Source: Oscillospiraceae bacterium (lineage in GTDB: Bacteria; Bacillota; Clostridia; Christensenellales; Aristaeellaceae). From it: DNA of 47,965 nt. The stretch is from the NCBI GenBank assembly GCA_031286995.1, contig JAITTS010000060.1, positions 1 to 47,965 on the forward strand. Direction: 5' to 3'. The notes under the pieces were generated by a model. It ran no database searches, was not told the origin of the DNA, and saw only the letters and a program-made list of their open reading frames with translations. Below, in pieces: positions 45,234-47,965 of this stretch (its first letter is position 1; each line of letters opens with the position of its first letter). The translations under genes were made by a program, and so were the position numbers.

Positions 45234-45827
45234 ATGCCGCTGCCAATCGCACTTGCGGAAATCCTCACGCAAAACGATGGTGTAATCACCACCGCGCAAG
45301 CTAATACAATTGGCGTTTCCAACGAACGTCTGCGCCTTCTGGCAAATGCCGGGGAGCTGGATCGGGTATCGCACGGGGTTTATATTTCCCCTGACGAGTT
45401 TGTCGACAAGATGTACGTCGCACAGCTCAGGAGACCGAAAATCATCTACTCCCATGAGACGGCGCTTTTCCTGCACGAACTTACCGACCGAGACCCTATT
45501 AGTTATACCGTGACCGTACCTACCGGATATAACGCGGCAAGGCTGCGTGACGACGGGCTGAATGTCTTCACCGTTAAACGCGAGCTGCATGAAGTGGGGA
45601 TGGCGCAGGCAAAGACCGTATTCGGTCATACCGTCACGACTTATGGGCTGGAACGCACAATTTGCGACTGCATCCGCAGCCGCAACCAGATGGACATCAC
45701 GGTTGTTACCGATGCCATGAAACGCTATGCAAAACGGAGCGACAAGAATCTGAACACGCTGATGGAGATGGCGGAGACATTCCGCGTGACCAAGCTGCTT
45801 AGAAGTTACATGGAGGTACTTTTATGA
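45234..45827 (+). CDS. AbiEi family type IV antitoxin / transcriptional regulator
   Basis: N-terminal wHTH (GVITTAQANTIGVSNERLRLLANAGELDRVSHGVYISPDEFVDKM); HETALFLHELTDRDP; TTYGLERTICDCIRSRN; ATG preceded by AGGAGG. Confidence 0.92.
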   Translation: MPLPIALAEILTQNDGVITTAQANTIGVSNERLRLLANAGELDRVSHGVYISPDEFVDKMYVAQLRRPKIIYSHETALFLHELTDRDPISYTVTVPTGYNAARLRDDGLNVFTVKRELHEVGMAQAKTVFGHTVTTYGLERTICDCIRSRNQMDITVVTDAMKRYAKRSDKNLNTLMEMAETFRVTKLLRSYMEVLL

Positions 45828-46657
45828 AAACATCGACGCAACTGAAGGCTCTCGTCCGCAACCTTTCCAAAGCAAAGGGGGTGGAGGCGGAAATCATCCT
45901 GCGAAGCTTCATGCTCGAACGGTTCTTGGAGAGAATCTCCAAATCGGAGTACAAGAGCAATTTCATCCTGAAAGGCGGTATGCTGATCGCTGCGATGGTC
46001 GGTATAGACACCAGAACCACGATGGACTTGGACGCCACCATCAAGGGACAGACGCTTAACGAAACACAAATCACCGAAATCATCGAGGGCATCCTTCTGG
46101 TTCCCGTTGACGACGGCGTTCTCTTTACATTCCGTAGGATTGAGGAAATCCGCGAGGAAGCCGACTATCCCGGATACCGCGTATTGATTGACGCCGCGCT
46201 GGACAAGACCCGCCAAACCATGCATATCGATATTACAACCGGCGATTTCGTCACCCCAAAGGAAATTGAATATAGCTTCAAGCTGATGTTTGAAGAAAGG
46301 TCTATCAGCATTCTGGCCTATAATCTTGAAACCGTACTGGCCGAAAAGTTCGAGTCCATCGTCTCACGGGGCTTGACCAACACTCGGATGAGGGATTTTT
46401 ATGATATCTACATCCTGACTACTACGCAGCAATTTGACGCCGCAACATTCCGTATGGCTTTGGAGAAAACAAGCGCAAAGCGAAAGACTGCCGAACAGGT
46501 AAAAGGCGCAGAAACAGTCGTCGAGCGTATTTCGGAAAACAAAGTCTTAACCGATTTATGGAGGCGCTACCAGAGCAAATATGTCTATGCCGCCGATGTG
46601 TCTTGGGAGCAGGTAATTGAGGCACTGCGAAATTTGGCGCTGGCGAATCTCAGATGA
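45824..46657 (+). CDS. AbiEii/AbiGii-type nucleotidyltransferase toxin
   Basis: ILRSFMLERFLERISKSEYKSNFILKGGMLIAAMVGIDTRTTMDLDATIKG; starts within the AbiEi stop (ATGA overlap). Confidence 0.93.
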   Translation: MKTSTQLKALVRNLSKAKGVEAEIILRSFMLERFLERISKSEYKSNFILKGGMLIAAMVGIDTRTTMDLDATIKGQTLNETQITEIIEGILLVPVDDGVLFTFRRIEEIREEADYPGYRVLIDAALDKTRQTMHIDITTGDFVTPKEIEYSFKLMFEERSISILAYNLETVLAEKFESIVSRGLTNTRMRDFYDIYILTTTQQFDAATFRMALEKTSAKRKTAEQVKGAETVVERISENKVLTDLWRRYQSKYVYAADVSWEQVIEALRNLALANLR

Positions 46658-46669
46658 GGAGGGACTCAT

Positions 46670-47539
46670 ATGGATACCGCATTAAAGTTGCGAATGAGCA
46701 TAGATAGCAGACAGCCTTTGTCTGACCATAATATTGACAACTTGCTGGCACAATCAGCCTTGGTTCAAAAACTGACGGCGGACTTCATGGAACAACCTTT
46801 GTTTGCGGTTTTCCGCATTATGGGCTTGTGCGAAATCCCCTATGCGCAGAAACTTCCTTATACACAAAAACTGATTGATTACATTAACCAAACAATAGCG
46901 ACAGATGAAGGCTTCGCCTGTTTGGGAGCGACAAAAGAACTCGTTCCGTGCTATAACGCAATGCTTCTGGAGGCCTACAGCAAATTAGGAATGGCGGCAA
47001 GCGCCCCGGCACAATCCGCCTTGAATTGGATTAAGCAATACCAATTGTTTGAACGCAATCAAACTACAACATGGCCGTATGGCGGAGTTTGCAAACATGG
47101 CGGCTGTCTCGGCGTGGTTCCATGCTATATCGGGGTAGGCAAGACAGTCCGTTCGCTTATCACCTATTCAGAGTATTTGGAGCGCAAAGATGTGGAAATC
47201 GAAAAGTTAATAATTCAGGGTGTAGAGTATATGCTGCGTCATAATATGTACCAACGGCTATCAACCGGAAAGCCAATTAGCGCACATATTACAGATATCA
47301 TGATGCCGCAAAACTACGCACTGTCGTTGACCGATTTGACATATATTGTAGGGAAACGAAAGTTACGAGACGATTCTCGTATCAGCCCGCTCTTGTCGAT
47401 GCTAAAAGAAAAACAAGTTGCCGAAAGTCAGTGGAAAATCGATTATCTTTATTCCTATAGAGGCTATATCGCGTTCGAGAGCAGAAGAAAGGCATCCGAG
47501 TGGATTTCATACCTTTTCCCGTTGTGGCTTTCTGATTAA
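46670..47539 (+). CDS. Uncharacterised protein resembling terpenoid-cyclase/prenyltransferase alpha-toroid proteins
   Basis: RBS GAGGAGGG and ATG 12 nt after the toxin stop; WPYGGVCKHGGCLGVVPCYIGVGKTVRSLITYSEYL, repeated helical blocks, WKIDYLYSYRGYIAFESRRKASEWISYLF. Confidence 0.55.
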   Translation: MDTALKLRMSIDSRQPLSDHNIDNLLAQSALVQKLTADFMEQPLFAVFRIMGLCEIPYAQKLPYTQKLIDYINQTIATDEGFACLGATKELVPCYNAMLLEAYSKLGMAASAPAQSALNWIKQYQLFERNQTTTWPYGGVCKHGGCLGVVPCYIGVGKTVRSLITYSEYLERKDVEIEKLIIQGVEYMLRHNMYQRLSTGKPISAHITDIMMPQNYALSLTDLTYIVGKRKLRDDSRISPLLSMLKEKQVAESQWKIDYLYSYRGYIAFESRRKASEWISYLFPLWLSD

Positions 47540-47603
47540 CCAATCTTAATTTGTAACCCCTGCACACAGGCTCTCATCCCGTCATCGTAGGGGCTGTTTG
47601 TGA

Positions 47604-47783
47604 TTATTTAGGCGCAAGGTTGTCTCCGAAGTTGGCGATAGCCTTCTCGACGTTTGACCACGCTGTATTCTGAGTCAGCACCGCGCCGACCATCACTTCG
47701 TATGGCGTCCTCGCAGGCCACCAGTGTAACTCGCCGTAATGGGCGAGAAGTGTTTCGTATATGGATAACAGCTTTTCGCTCAT
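47604..47783 (-). pseudogene. Truncated endonuclease III / HhH-GPD-like N-terminal fragment
   Basis: MSEKLLSIYETLLAHYGELHWWPARTPYEVMVGAVLTQNTAWSNVEKAIANFGDNLAPK*, with strong AGGAGGTCGCA RBS; the domain is cut short. Confidence 0.65.
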
Positions 47784-47844
47784 TGCGACCTCCTTCTACT
47801 CAACCGTTAAACTAAATCCGGCAAATGCCGGAGTAAGATTTTTT

Positions 47845-47965
47845 TCAGTCTACTGATTTTGGCTTGCGTCCCGGTTTCTTATCGGTGGTGCGCGTAGGTT
47901 TCTCCGCGCTTTCAGGGATAGCCCAAGCGTTCCCGAATTTGACCGCGCCGTCAATCTTGCCCTGC
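47845..47965 (-). CDS. C-terminal part of a small HTH/excisionase-like protein (truncated by window edge)
   Basis: ...GKIDGAVKFGNAWAIPESAEKPTRTTDKKPGRKPKSVD*, similar to the end of MerR/excisionase-type HTH proteins. Confidence 0.55.
   Translation of the reverse strand, partial: QGKIDGAVKFGNAWAIPESAEKPTRTTDKKPGRKPKSVD

Overview
GC-rich Firmicutes/Clostridia-like chromosomal window dominated by ordinary housekeeping and accessory genes, with two visibly AT-richer, probably horizontally acquired segments (about 35.16-37.2 kb and about 44.4 kb to the end). Main content: MATE transporter; ABC exporter; L,D-transpeptidase; divergent CstA-like membrane protein; LacI regulator; a minus-strand operon of hybrid histidine kinase, REC/HD-GYP protein and YfhO; aldo/keto reductase; BhmT-MetF fusion; a TrpX-type ABC transporter preceded by a promoter, structured leader and terminator (riboswitch-like, class not recognised); GH65 phosphorylase with a degenerate-GGDEF sensor; TM2 protein; TelA; a large multidomain secreted protein; sugar isomerase, Gfo/Idh/MocA, beta-phosphoglucomutase and exonuclease III; DUF1653-HAD fusion; flavodoxin; Imm5-like protein; a lipoprotein carrying both parvulin and cyclophilin domains; cardiolipin synthase; FeoA-FeoB-Cys-rich protein. 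The terminal island holds an HsdS/recombinase chimeric pseudogene, an AbiEi/AbiEii type IV toxin-antitoxin pair with a near-perfect inverted repeat around its promoter, a tightly linked third gene resembling terpenoid-cyclase/prenyltransferase toroid proteins, a truncated endonuclease III-like gene and the tail of a small probable DNA-binding protein. The best candidates for something undescribed are the three-gene AbiE operon and the structured leader before the TrpX-type transporter. No tRNA, rRNA or CRISPR array was seen. All family calls come from reading translations by eye, without database searches.
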